NCBI GenBank assembly: GCA_009926295.1 | Contig: RFPF01000004.1 | Span: 1 to 33,841, forward strand | Length of the DNA: 33,841 nt | Direction: 5' to 3' | Source of the DNA: Planctomycetia bacterium | GTDB lineage: Bacteria; Planctomycetota; Planctomycetia; Pirellulales; UBA1268 | Shown: piece after piece, positions 16,966 to 25,681 of the stretch | Numbering within the stretch: the first letter of the stretch is position 1 | Layout: each line of letters opens with the position of its first letter | Translations under genes and position numbers: made by a program | The notes under the pieces: model-generated | The model's database searches: none | What the model was told of the DNA's origin: nothing | The model's input: only the letters and a program-made list of their open reading frames with translations

Positions 16966-17775
16966 GTGCTGCCGATCTCCCCGCGGCTCGCCATTGTCGT
17001 CGCCACGCTCGTCGTGATCGGCGCATCATCGCCGACGCACGCCCGCGAACCGGTCGCCCGGTCGCTCGCATCGAAGTCCGTCGATGCCCAGGATGTGCTC
17101 GAGGCCGAGGAGGCCGGTCTCGTCGACGTGCGGTACATACCCAACGATTCGCGGTCGGCCCAGATCATCGTCACCAACAGGTCGCGAAAGCCGCTCACGC
17201 TCCGGCTGCCCACGGCGTTTGCCGGAGTGCCCGTGCTCGCCCAGATGGGCATGGGCGGCGGTGGCGGCGGAGCCGGATTCGGAGCGGGAGGCATCGGCGG
17301 CGGCGCCCAAACCACCGGCGGCGGCGGATTCGGCCAGCAGGGCATGAACGGCATGGGCGGGATGGGAGGCGGTGGCGCCGGTGGCATGGGCGGCGGCGCG
17401 TTCTCGATTCCGCCCCAGAAGACGCGGGTGCTCCGCGTGGCGACCGTGTGCCTCGAACACGGCAAGCCCGAGCCCTCGCCGCGTTATCCCTACAGGCTCG
17501 AGGAGATCACGGCTTTTTCCAGCGATCCGAAGCTGGCGTTCGTGCTCGAGAGCCTCTCGCGCGGCGAGGTGCCGCAGAAGGTCGCCCAGGCGGCGGCTTG
17601 GCATCTCTCGAACGGGTTGTCGTGGGAAAAACTCGCCGCTGAAAAGATCGACCACGCTGGCGGCGTGCCGGACGAGGCGTATTTCACGGCGGCCGAACTC
17701 ATCGCCGCCCACCGCGTCGTCGAGGCAGCGTCGCGGGTGGCCGCTTCGCGGCAGCCCTCGTCGTCGGCTCAGTAG
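16966..17775 (+). CDS. Secreted protein with a glycine-rich central segment
   Basis: 269 residues, function not recognised. GTG 16966 is chosen because GGAGG lies seven bases upstream and it directly opens a signal peptide ([20 protein letters not shown], cleavage probably after THA). A short beta-type segment follows ([20 protein letters not shown]), then a Gly/Met/Gln-rich low-complexity stretch (about 102-148), then a conserved-looking C-terminal half with many charged residues ([29 protein letters not shown] is its clearest block, about 189-217). The end resembles a helical protein-interaction region. Its stop overlaps the stop of the convergent DUF1559 gene by seven bases. Probably surface-located; nothing shows a reaction. 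Confidence 0.8.
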   Translation: MLPISPRLAIVVATLVVIGASSPTHAREPVARSLASKSVDAQDVLEAEEAGLVDVRYIPNDSRSAQIIVTNRSRKPLTLRLPTAFAGVPVLAQMGMGGGGGGAGFGAGGIGGGAQTTGGGGFGQQGMNGMGGMGGGGAGGMGGGAFSIPPQKTRVLRVATVCLEHGKPEPSPRYPYRLEEITAFSSDPKLAFVLESLSRGEVPQKVAQAAAWHLSNGLSWEKLAAEKIDHAGGVPDEAYFTAAELIAAHRVVEAASRVAASRQPSSSAQ

Positions 17776-18845
17776 TCGGCGCCGATCGATTCGGCTCCCG
17801 CCCGCGTGCCCAGCGCCCGCCACGTCGCGAGATCGATGCCCGACCCGATCGACCGCACCGAGCCGTCCATCATGGCCGTGTTGACCGTGTCCCGGTGGTG
17901 GCTGCGCGACGTGACGACCGCCTGCGTGAGGGCCGTCGCCGACGTCCCCTCGCGGGGTCCGCACACGTCGACGTCGTACTGCACCCCGTCGGTGTGGGTG
18001 TAGGGCACCACGGTGTTGGGTGCGAAGGTGGTCGTGACGCCGATGTGGAGGCTGCGTCCGCAGACCCACTCCGTGTGCCCGGACTCGACGCCCCACGTGC
18101 CGCCCGCCGCCAATGCCCCCGCTGCGGCGGGTGTGGCGGGGATTGCGGCGGGCATCGACGGGATGTCCTGGGCCCGCGGCGTCCGGGCCTTCACTTCCGC
18201 CATGGCCACGGTCTTGCTCAGGCCGTCGGGGTACGCAGCAGGCCGCAGTTTTCGAAACGGCGCGAACGCGCCGCCGCCGTCGGGCCGGGCGGGCGTGCTG
18301 GCGTCGAGAACGAGGTAGGCGCCCACGTTCAGGCCGTAGTTCAGCGGAAAATGCTTGGGCACGCCGTTGGCGTCGAACACGGGCGTGGCCTTCGTCTCCC
18401 CTGGGCACACGAGCACGTCGACCCGGGTCGCGGCCACGCCGTTGGGCGCGAACAGGGCCATGTTTACGGCGTTGCCGTACGGCAGCGAGAAGTCGATCTT
18501 CCGGAACAGGCTGTCGCCCTCGAGGTACGGCAGCAGAACCGCCTGTCCGGACCAAGGCGCCTGCGGCGCCCCGGCCACGACCACCTCGGCGCCCGACGGC
18601 GGGAAAGCCCGCTGGGAGTTTTCGTGGTTGTGGATCGCCAGCCCGAGTTGGCGGAGGTTGTTCTGGCAGGAACTGCGTCGGGCTGCCTCCCGGGCGCTCT
18701 GGACGGCCGGCAGAAGAAGGCTCACGAGCACCCCGATGATGGCGATCACGACGAGCAGTTCAACGAGCGTGAACGCGTCGCGAGGGGAATGCCCCGCGGG
18801 GGTGATCGACGTTCGGGAAGATGCCTTCGGAGCGATTTTTCGCAT
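17769..18845 (-). CDS. DUF1559 family pseudopilin-like protein
   Basis: 358 residues. The N-terminus has the type IV prepilin signature [20 protein letters not shown], with the Glu five residues after the cleavage position, so it should be processed by a prepilin peptidase and sit in the inner membrane or a pseudopilus. The rest is DUF1559, greatly expanded in planctomycetes, with [20 protein letters not shown] after the helix and the C-terminal [23 protein letters not shown] 18845 is preferred over the in-frame ATG 18896, which coincides with the predicted transcription start; AGGG lies nine bases before 18845. The cargo or role of this family is not known. Confidence 0.9.
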   Translation of the reverse strand: MRKIAPKASSRTSITPAGHSPRDAFTLVELLVVIAIIGVLVSLLLPAVQSAREAARRSSCQNNLRQLGLAIHNHENSQRAFPPSGAEVVVAGAPQAPWSGQAVLLPYLEGDSLFRKIDFSLPYGNAVNMALFAPNGVAATRVDVLVCPGETKATPVFDANGVPKHFPLNYGLNVGAYLVLDASTPARPDGGGAFAPFRKLRPAAYPDGLSKTVAMAEVKARTPRAQDIPSMPAAIPATPAAAGALAAGGTWGVESGHTEWVCGRSLHIGVTTTFAPNTVVPYTHTDGVQYDVDVCGPREGTSATALTQAVVTSRSHHRDTVNTAMMDGSVRSIGSGIDLATWRALGTRAGAESIGADY

Positions 18846-18880
18846 GCTGAGCACCCTAAAATGCCAAGGTAAGAAGATTT

Positions 18881-18895
18881 TGAGACTCAGTATCA
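18881..18895 (-). promoter_or_regulatory. 7-1-7 dyad at the predicted transcription start, possible operator
   Basis: On the minus strand TGATACT-G-AGTCTCA is an inverted repeat with one mismatch between arms. Its first arm differs by one base from the Fur-type half-site TGATAAT; the second arm differs by two. It begins right at the predicted start of the DUF1559 transcript, where a bound protein would block initiation. Identity of the regulator is inference. Confidence 0.4.
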
Positions 18896-18902
18896 ATACC
18901 GT

Positions 18903-18930
18903 AGTATAGGAGTTCCTCAGGCCGTGTCAA
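18903..18930 (-). promoter_or_regulatory. Near-consensus sigma-70 promoter of the DUF1559 gene
   Basis: Read on the minus strand, TTGACA (18930-18925), a perfect -35, is followed after 16 bases by TATACT (18908-18903), five of six matches to the -10 consensus. The start would be near 18896, giving a leader of about 50 bases to ATG 18845. It is the best promoter in the window. Confidence 0.65.
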
Positions 18931-19046
18931 CGGGCTTCTCTGAACCCCACTTCAATCCCCGAGGGTTGCCGCTACAACAACAGAGACCGCGATTTTTTCC
19001 GCGTGACGTCCTCGGACACCGTCTGCGAAGGGAAGGGTTCGATTCC

Positions 19047-19973
19047 ATGCACGCCGAACCGGCGACGGCTCGCGGGGCCGGGAGCGACGAGGTGATCGTC
19101 GCCGCCCGCAACCTCTCGAAAACCTACCGCGATTTCTGGGGACGCAGCAAGAAGGTGGCACTCAAGCCCCTCGACCTCGAGATCCGCCGCGGCGAGATCT
19201 TCGGGCTCCTCGGCCCCAACGGCTCGGGCAAGACGACGACGATGAAGCTCCTGCTCGGACTCATCTTTCCCACCTCCGGCGAGGCGCTCGTGTTCGGCCG
19301 CGACGCGACCGACGTCGCGAAGAACGAGCGGCTCGGCTACCTCCCGGAAGAGACGTATCTCTACAAATTTCTCGATGCCGAGGAGACCCTCGACTTCTAC
19401 GGCCGGCTGTTCGACATGCCGCCCGAAGAACGCAGGCGGCGGGCCGACGCGCTGATCGCGATGGTCGGGCTGTCCCGCGACAAGAAGCGGCAGCTCAGGG
19501 AGTACTCGAAGGGCATGACGCGGCGCATCGGCATCGCACAGGCGCTGATCAACGACCCCGAACTCGTGCTCCTCGACGAGCCGACCAGCGGCCTCGATCC
19601 GATCGGCACCCGCGAGATGAAGGATCTCATCATCGATCTCAAGCGGCGGGGCAAGACGGTGATCATGTCCTCGCACCTCCTCGCCGACGTCGAGGACGTG
19701 TGCGACCGGATCGCCGTGCTCCACCAGGGCGAACTCAAGGAACTCGGCCGCGTGGAGGACCTGCTGCGGGTCACGGACGTGACGCAGATCCGGGCCCGCG
19801 GCCTGCCGGCGGCAGCCGTCGAGGAAGTGCGGGCGGTGCTGCAGCGGCACGGCGGGGCCGATGTCGAGATCGGCAATCCCACGACGACGCTCGAGGAGCT
19901 CTTTCTCGAGGTGGTGCGTGACACCGAGGCTCGCCCCGGTCGGCGGGCCCGTCAGGCCGACAGGAGCGAGTGA
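19047..19973 (+). CDS. ABC transporter ATP-binding protein
   Basis: A 308-residue ATPase of the ABC-2 exporter type. Walker [10 protein letters not shown] (56-64), signature YSKGMTRR (154-161, a divergent form of LSGGQ usual in this subgroup), Walker B LVLLDEP (174-180), D-loop SGLD and switch His in [14 protein letters not shown] are all present. The C-terminal about 80 residues are an extra regulatory part with the ending [11 protein letters not shown] common in drug and lipid exporters. ATG 19047 is chosen for the purine-rich AAGGG upstream and for the usual distance to Walker A; the in-frame ATG 18924 overlaps the DUF1559 promoter. It is followed by its permease after 36 bases. Confidence 0.93.
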   Translation: MHAEPATARGAGSDEVIVAARNLSKTYRDFWGRSKKVALKPLDLEIRRGEIFGLLGPNGSGKTTTMKLLLGLIFPTSGEALVFGRDATDVAKNERLGYLPEETYLYKFLDAEETLDFYGRLFDMPPEERRRRADALIAMVGLSRDKKRQLREYSKGMTRRIGIAQALINDPELVLLDEPTSGLDPIGTREMKDLIIDLKRRGKTVIMSSHLLADVEDVCDRIAVLHQGELKELGRVEDLLRVTDVTQIRARGLPAAAVEEVRAVLQRHGGADVEIGNPTTTLEELFLEVVRDTEARPGRRARQADRSE

Positions 19974-20009
19974 GCCGGGAACCTCCCGGCCCCGCGGGGC
20001 TGACCACGC

Positions 20010-21836
20010 ATGGTGCTCGAAGAGGACATTCCGCGGTTCACGGCCTGGATCGGACCCGCGCTGGTCTCGTGGCTGTTCGCGGCCGGCCTCGTGGCGGTGT
20101 TCGCCGCGGCGCTGGCGTGGCTGGTGCAATCGGTGCTGCACGGGCCGCTGGCCGCCGGTGACCGCGTCTACCGCGGCGTGCTCACCACGCTCGCGGACCT
20201 GGCCGGGATGTCGCCGCGGCGGGTGTGGGCCCTGGCGCGGCTGGCCGTGCAGGAATCACTCCGCAGGAACGTGCTCGTCGTGCTCGGCGTGTTCGCCGTG
20301 ATCGTGCTCTTCGCCGGCTGGTTCCTCGACCCCGCGAGCGTCAATCCCGGCAAGCTCTATCTGGGGTTCATCCTCTCGGCGACGAACCTGCTCGTGTGCC
20401 TCGTGGTCCTCGTGCTCTCCGTGTTCAGCCTGCCTGCGGACATCAAGGCCAAGGCGATCCAGACCGTGACGACCAAGCCCGTGCGCACCGGCGAGATCGT
20501 GCTGGGCCGCATGCTCGGCTTCGCCCTCGTGGGCACCGTGCTCCTGGCGTTGATGGGGGCCGTCGGCTGGGCGTTCGTCGTGCGCAGCGTGCAGCACTCA
20601 CACCTCGTGGAGGCCGCCGACGTGGTGGAGCTCGAGGCGGAGGACGGCTCGACCGCCGGCTTCGAGGGCCGGACGAGCCTCGCCCGCGGTCACCGGCATC
20701 GCCTCGATCTCGGCCCCGACGGGGTCGGCCGCACCGACACCGTGCAGGGTCACCGGCATGCCGTGCGGGCCCTGTCGGGGCCGGCGGGCACGACCTACGA
20801 AGTGGGGCCACCGGAGGGCCTTCTCGAGGCCCGCAAGCCGCTGCGTGGCACGCTGCGGTTCCTCGACCGGCAGGGCAAGCCGAGCACGAAGGGGATCAGC
20901 GTCGGGGCCGAGTGGTCGTACCGGCAGTACATCGAGGGCGGGTCGCTGGCGGCGGCGATCTGGACCTTCGACGGCGTGAGCGAGGCGCGGTTTCCCGACG
21001 GCCTGCCGCTGGAGATGATCGTGCGGGTGTTCCGCACCTACAAGGGCGACATCGAGAAGGGGATCGCCGGCAGCGTGCGGGTGCGCAATCCGGCCAACGG
21101 CCTGCAGTGCGACCCGATCTACTTCACGGCAAAGGAGTTCACGATCGACTCCCTGCTCATTCCGCGGCAGCTCGCGGCCACCACCAACGACGGGGGCACG
21201 CGGCAGGTCGACCTGTTCACCGACATCGTCACCGACGGCCGCGTGGAAGTGGTTCTGCAGTGCCTCGAACCGGCCCAGTACTACGGGGTGGCCCAGGCCG
21301 ACTTCTACCTGCGGCAGGGCAGCGGTTCGTTCGCGGTGAACTATCTCAAGAGTTGCCTGGGCATCTGGTTCTCGATGCTCATCGTGACGGCACTCGGCGT
21401 GATGTTCAGCACGTTCCTCGCCGGGCCGGTGGCCCTGCTGGCGGTTCTCTCGGTGGTGCTGGTCGGCCAGTTCCGCGAGTTCATCCAGAGGCTCTTCGAG
21501 AGCCAGGTCACGGGCGACAGCCGTCTCGTGCCCGGAGGCGGGCCGATCGAGTCGCTCTACCGGATCGTCACTCAGACGAGCATCACGCTGGAACTCGACC
21601 CCTCGCCCGCCGTGAGCGCGATGAAGGCCCTGGACACCCTGCTTCTGGCGCCCATGCGGCTGGGCGCCGCCCTGTTTCCGTCGCTTTCTGCGCTCGGCAC
21701 GGGTGATTTCCTCGCCGGCGGCTTCGACATCCCCTACGATCTGATCGGGGCTCATGCCGTGGAAACGTTCGGGTATCTCGTCGCGTTTTTCATCGCCGGG
21801 GCCGTCTGCCTCAAGGCCCGGGAGGTGGCCGCATGA
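20010..21836 (+). CDS. ABC-2 type permease with large extracytoplasmic insert
   Basis: 608 residues. Transmembrane helices are predicted near 14-40, 85-107, 115-145 and 165-190, then a soluble region of about 250 residues (195-445), then two helices (about 450-490) and a last one near the C-terminus. The segment IQTVTTKPVRTGEIVLGR between helices is the typical ABC-2 cytoplasmic motif. The insert includes two His-rich repeats, RGHRHRLD and QGHRHAVR. Fused size and layout differ from ordinary 250-400 residue ABC-2 permeases. Its stop overlaps the next gene as ATGA. Substrate unknown; the ATPase next to it supplies energy. Confidence 0.85.
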   Translation: MVLEEDIPRFTAWIGPALVSWLFAAGLVAVFAAALAWLVQSVLHGPLAAGDRVYRGVLTTLADLAGMSPRRVWALARLAVQESLRRNVLVVLGVFAVIVLFAGWFLDPASVNPGKLYLGFILSATNLLVCLVVLVLSVFSLPADIKAKAIQTVTTKPVRTGEIVLGRMLGFALVGTVLLALMGAVGWAFVVRSVQHSHLVEAADVVELEAEDGSTAGFEGRTSLARGHRHRLDLGPDGVGRTDTVQGHRHAVRALSGPAGTTYEVGPPEGLLEARKPLRGTLRFLDRQGKPSTKGISVGAEWSYRQYIEGGSLAAAIWTFDGVSEARFPDGLPLEMIVRVFRTYKGDIEKGIAGSVRVRNPANGLQCDPIYFTAKEFTIDSLLIPRQLAATTNDGGTRQVDLFTDIVTDGRVEVVLQCLEPAQYYGVAQADFYLRQGSGSFAVNYLKSCLGIWFSMLIVTALGVMFSTFLAGPVALLAVLSVVLVGQFREFIQRLFESQVTGDSRLVPGGGPIESLYRIVTQTSITLELDPSPAVSAMKALDTLLLAPMRLGAALFPSLSALGTGDFLAGGFDIPYDLIGAHAVETFGYLVAFFIAGAVCLKAREVAA

Positions 21837-23353
21837 CCGCGCCCGTGAAATCCTGGCTCGGCCTGCGACGGGAGACGCTTCTCGCCCTCGTCGCCATCGC
21901 CGTGCTGCTCGTGCCGCTTTCCGTGCTCAGCCAGCCGGCCGACTCGACGAGCGCCGGCGGCTTCCTGGCCCGGCAGCGGGCCAAGTTCGGGCTCTCGCAG
22001 GCGAACCTGGGCGAGGTCGATCCCACGAGCGAGACGATGCGGCTGGCGACGCTGGGCCTGAAGAACGTGGCCGTGACGCTGCTCTGGGACCGGGCCAACC
22101 ACTACAAGAAGGTGGAGGACTGGACGAACCTGTCGGCGGCCCTCGAGCAGATGACGAAGCTGCAGCCGAACTTCTACTCCGTGTGGGACTTTCAGGCCCA
22201 CAATCTCTCCTACAACATCTCCGTGGAGTTCGACGACTACCACGACCGCTACGCGTGGGTCATGAAGGGGATCGAGTTCCTCAGGCAGGGAATCTTTCTC
22301 AACCAGCGCGAGCCGAGGCTGCTCGGCAGGATGGGCTGGTTTCTCGGGCAGAAGATCGGGCGGGCCGACGAGAAGAAACAGTATCGCCGCCTCTTCAAGG
22401 CCGACGACGACTTCCACGAGCGCGACCGCCCTGGCCGCACGCTCCCGGAACGGGACAACTGGCTGGTGGCCCGTGAAAAATACGTCGCGGGTCAGCAGCT
22501 GGCCGACTCGGGTGCGCCGCTCCGGACGACGCCGCTCATCTTCCACAGCGAGCCGATGATGACGGCGATCAACTATGCGAGGGCGATCGAGGAGGATGGC
22601 GTCTTCGGGGAGACGGCCCGCGACGCGTGGAACCTCGCCGGCGACGAGATGCGCCGGTATGCCGTCCGCGAGATTCCCACGAGCTGGGATGTGCCGATCC
22701 GGCTCGGCCTGCGCGAGGCGGAACTGGCCCGTGCGCAGAAGCTGGCCGAGGAGCTCGAGGCGCTCGTCCCCGGCAAGTTCAAGGAACTCGAGGAGCGGCA
22801 GCGGGCGGCCCTCACGCCGGATCAGCGGGCCGCGCTCGACACGCCGCCGCTCGACCGCACCGAGGCCCAGCAGAGGGCTGCCGCCGAGGCGGGCGCAGCC
22901 TTGACCGTCACGTGGCCGATGGTCGCCCGTGAAGCGCCGGCCGCTGTCCGCGAGAGGGCCCGGGATCTTGCCCGTCGGTATCTCGAGGCCTCCGAGACCG
23001 CCCAGATCATCGAGCGCTACCGGGAGATCGTGAACTTCGACTTCTGGCGGGCGGCCTGCGAAGTGGAGGTCACTGAACCCGCGCTGCGGGCCCGCGAGAC
23101 GGCCTGGCGGGCGGAGCGGGAGTTCGAGAACGCCCGGCTCCTGCCGGCGAAGAAGGCCTACGAGGAGTCTTTTGCCGCGTGGCGGGAGGTGCTTGACGCC
23201 TCACCCGTACTCAAGGCGGACGACCTCACGGGCGATGACCTGGTGGAGTTGGTGGATCGCTACCGCAAGGTGCTCGAGCAGCTGGATGAGAAATTCCCGA
23301 AGCCGTTCATTCTCCAGGACGTGCTCGACAAGGCGCGGCCCGCGGGCGGCTGA
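21833..23353 (+). CDS. Membrane-anchored accessory protein of the ABC module
   Basis: 506 residues, no named family recognised. One N-terminal helix (about 16-33) anchors a long, mostly helical body. Residues 75-190 look TPR-like (WTNLSAALEQMTKLQPNFYSVWDF, SVEFDDYHDRYAWVMKGIEF as separate helices). The C-terminal part (about 240-506) is charged and coiled-coil prone (ELEERQRAALTPDQRAALD) and has the block IIERYREIVNFDFWRAACEV. Translationally coupled to the permease by ATGA, so it probably works with it outside the membrane. The C-terminal half is repeated in the shorter protein encoded next. Confidence 0.75.
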   Translation: MTAPVKSWLGLRRETLLALVAIAVLLVPLSVLSQPADSTSAGGFLARQRAKFGLSQANLGEVDPTSETMRLATLGLKNVAVTLLWDRANHYKKVEDWTNLSAALEQMTKLQPNFYSVWDFQAHNLSYNISVEFDDYHDRYAWVMKGIEFLRQGIFLNQREPRLLGRMGWFLGQKIGRADEKKQYRRLFKADDDFHERDRPGRTLPERDNWLVAREKYVAGQQLADSGAPLRTTPLIFHSEPMMTAINYARAIEEDGVFGETARDAWNLAGDEMRRYAVREIPTSWDVPIRLGLREAELARAQKLAEELEALVPGKFKELEERQRAALTPDQRAALDTPPLDRTEAQQRAAAEAGAALTVTWPMVAREAPAAVRERARDLARRYLEASETAQIIERYREIVNFDFWRAACEVEVTEPALRARETAWRAEREFENARLLPAKKAYEESFAAWREVLDASPVLKADDLTGDDLVELVDRYRKVLEQLDEKFPKPFILQDVLDKARPAGG

Positions 23354-23531
23354 CGGGGGGCTTGATACCAGGTGTCCGGCGGCGGCCCAGACGCCCGGAA
23401 AGCACGGGCCAGCGGCATCGACGCGGCCCCGGTGAACCCTCTCGGCCCGCGCGACGTATGGTTGGCAACACCGCGGATGAGTCCGTGCCACCCGGGGCAG
23501 GCCGCACCCACCGCTTCACAAGGAGTCAGTC

Positions 23532-24380
23532 ATGGCCACCATCGTCGCGCCCACCCACCGCCAGCATGCCTTCTGGCTGAGAGTCGTCGAGGATATCGCC
23601 CTGGTGATCGCCTGCACGGCCGTCGCCTGGATGCTCTACGCCGTCGTGGTGCTGCGGCCTGCATCGTGGCGGGAGACGCTGCCGCTGCAGGGGATCGTCG
23701 GCGGAACGTCCCCGCGCGAGTCTCTTCCGCTGCCGGTGGTGGCCGCCAGCCGGCCCATGATGGCCGCCATCGCAGCCGCGACGGAGCTCGAGGAGCATGG
23801 CGAGTTCGGCCCCCAGGCCGCGGCGGCCTGGGAGAAGGCTGCCGCCGAGTGCCGCAGGCTCTCGGTGCAGCCGATTTCCCGTCAGGGCGGCGTCCCGCTC
23901 ATGCTCTGGCTCCTGGAGGCCGAGCAGGAGCGTGCGGGCGAACTGGCCGCGGTCCTCGCGTCGCCCGGCACCCCTCCCGATGAAGTCGCCGCCCTCGAGA
24001 CCCTCCAGGCCGAGGCCACCGACAACGTGGCGTTGATCCAACGCTATCGGGACATCGTGAACTTCGATCACTGGCGGGCGGTGTGCGAGATCGGCACCAC
24101 CGCCGCCGGCCGCGAGGCGCACGCGGCGCAGTGGTTGGCGGATCGTGCCACAGCCGCGGGGCGGACCGCGGAAGCGAGGGAGGCCCACGAGGCGTCGTTC
24201 CGCGCCTGGCGGCAGGTGCTCGACGCCCGGCCCGCCCTCCTCGACGACGCGCTTGTGGTCGAGGACATCGCCGACAGGATCGGCAGTTACCGCAAGGTTC
24301 TCGCCGGTCTCGATGCGCCGTTCCCCGAGGCCTTCGTGCTCCGGGACGTCGTGGTCCGGGCCGGTGGCATCGCCGACTGA
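23532..24380 (+). CDS. Membrane-anchored paralogue of the preceding protein
   Basis: 282 residues. One helix (about 22-42) anchors it. From residue 74 it follows the preceding protein: SRPMMAAIAAATELEEHGEFG against SEPMMTAINYARAIEEDGVFG, then IQRYRDIVNFDHWRAVCE against IERYREIVNFDFWRAACE, then the same C-terminal RKVL-x-LD-x-FP-FvL block. The TPR-like N-terminal part is missing, and the region between the two blocks is shorter. AAGGAG sits seven bases before the ATG. It is 178 bases downstream of the larger paralogue and ends inside TGATCA, abutting the convergent gene. Function unknown. Confidence 0.75.
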   Translation: MATIVAPTHRQHAFWLRVVEDIALVIACTAVAWMLYAVVVLRPASWRETLPLQGIVGGTSPRESLPLPVVAASRPMMAAIAAATELEEHGEFGPQAAAAWEKAAAECRRLSVQPISRQGGVPLMLWLLEAEQERAGELAAVLASPGTPPDEVAALETLQAEATDNVALIQRYRDIVNFDHWRAVCEIGTTAAGREAHAAQWLADRATAAGRTAEAREAHEASFRAWRQVLDARPALLDDALVVEDIADRIGSYRKVLAGLDAPFPEAFVLRDVVVRAGGIAD

Positions 24381-25670
24381 TCAGGCCCTCGTGACCAGCA
24401 GCTTGTCGATCCGCCGTCCGTCCATGTCGACCACCTCGATCGAGAGTCCCTGCCAGCGAGTTTTGTCACCCGTGGCCGGAATCCGCTCCAAAAGCGCGAG
24501 AACCAGCCCCGAGACGGTGGAATATTCGCGCGGCAGGGACTCGAGTTTGATGTCGAATCGCTCCGCGAGTTCCTCGACACCGGCACCGCCGTCGACCAGC
24601 CACGATCCGTCTTCGCGCTGTACGAACGCGGTCGCCTTGTCGCGCCGGTGTTCGTCGTGGATCTCACCCACGAGCTCTTCGAGGACGTCCTCGAGGGTCA
24701 CGAGCCCCTCTGTGCCGCCGTACTCGTCGAGCACGATCGCGAGCTGATTCCGCTCCTTCTGGAAGAGCTCGAGGAGCCGGTCGAGCGGCATGGTCTCGGG
24801 GACGAACAACGCGCGGTGGAGCATCTTCCGAAGTTCGATCGGCCAGCCCATCCAGTTGTGCCGCAGCACGTCCTTGAGCGACACGAATCCGAGGATGTGA
24901 TCGAGCGAGCCCTCGTAGACGGGCAGCCGCGAGTAGCCCGCCATCGCGATCGCCCCCAGGACCTCCGAGGGGGGCGTGTCGATGTCGAGGGCGTCGAGGT
25001 CGATGCGGGGCCGCATGATGTCACGCACGGTGCGGTCGCCGAGCCTCAGGGCCTCGGCGGCGACGGCCTGCTCGACGGCCTCGAGCACGCCCTCGGCGCG
25101 GCCGGCCTCGAGCAGGTGCTCGATGTCGTCGACCGAGACGGTCGGCCCGTCCTGCTTGTGGGCTCCGAGCACGAACAGCATGGCCGACGTGGCGGTGCTG
25201 AGTCCCCACACGAGCGGCTTTGTGATCCGCGCGAACAACTGCATCGCGGGGGCGACGATCCGGGCGATCGGCTCGGCCCGCCGCAGTGCCAGCCGTTTCG
25301 GCACGAGCTCCCCGAGCAGGAGCGTGAGGAACGAGAGGATCGCCACGAACGACGTGAGTGCGATCGAGCGGGCCACGGCCGGGGAAACCGACGGCCCGTG
25401 AGTGGTGATCCATTCCGCGAGGTCGCTGACGATCCGATCGCCTCCGTACGCCGCCGCCAGCGTCCCCACGAGCGTGATCCCGATCTGCACCGTGGGCAGG
25501 AACTTGTCGGGACTCGTCGCCAGTTCGAGCGCCTTGCCGGCGGCGGCGTCGCCGGCCTCGGCCATCTGCCGCAGCCGCCCGCGCCGGCTGGCGACGATCG
25601 CCATTTCGGCGCCCGAGAAGAACCCGTTGGCCAGGATCAGCGCCAGGACGATGAGAATTTCCTGCAGCAT
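24381..25670 (-). CDS. CNNM/CorC family membrane protein (hemolysin-related)
   Basis: 429 residues. An N-terminal CNNM (DUF21) domain with about three to four helices (LIVLALILANGFFSGAEMAI) and the conserved GELVPKRLALRRAE; then a pair of CBS domains (about 205-335, with MRPRIDLDALDIDTP and LAIVLDEYGGTEGLVTLEDV); then a C-terminal CorC/HlyC transporter-associated domain. Proteins of this kind are linked to magnesium or cobalt efflux; the old name hemolysin is misleading. GGAG lies just before the ATG. Twelve bases beyond its start lies the end of proB on the same strand, so proB is probably upstream in the same transcript. Confidence 0.9.
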   Translation of the reverse strand: MLQEILIVLALILANGFFSGAEMAIVASRRGRLRQMAEAGDAAAGKALELATSPDKFLPTVQIGITLVGTLAAAYGGDRIVSDLAEWITTHGPSVSPAVARSIALTSFVAILSFLTLLLGELVPKRLALRRAEPIARIVAPAMQLFARITKPLVWGLSTATSAMLFVLGAHKQDGPTVSVDDIEHLLEAGRAEGVLEAVEQAVAAEALRLGDRTVRDIMRPRIDLDALDIDTPPSEVLGAIAMAGYSRLPVYEGSLDHILGFVSLKDVLRHNWMGWPIELRKMLHRALFVPETMPLDRLLELFQKERNQLAIVLDEYGGTEGLVTLEDVLEELVGEIHDEHRRDKATAFVQREDGSWLVDGGAGVEELAERFDIKLESLPREYSTVSGLVLALLERIPATGDKTRWQGLSIEVVDMDGRRIDKLLVTRA

Positions 25671-25681
25671 GGGACTCCGGT

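Noticed and set aside
16364-17071. Long open frame on the minus strand across the rpsI-downstream gap
   Set aside because: It covers the inverted repeats, has no family similarity, is Arg/Pro-rich as expected for antisense of GC-rich DNA, and runs into the start of the next gene.
23470-23510. GGATGAGTCCGTGCC resembles the core of a hammerhead ribozyme
   Set aside because: The conserved CGAAA half of the core and the cleavage-site stem are absent; only the CTGATGAG-like half is seen, one base off, so this is chance.
23354-23531. Possible riboswitch in the 178-base gap before the shorter accessory gene
   Set aside because: Only a weak GC-rich stem is seen and no known riboswitch core; no antiterminator pairing was found.
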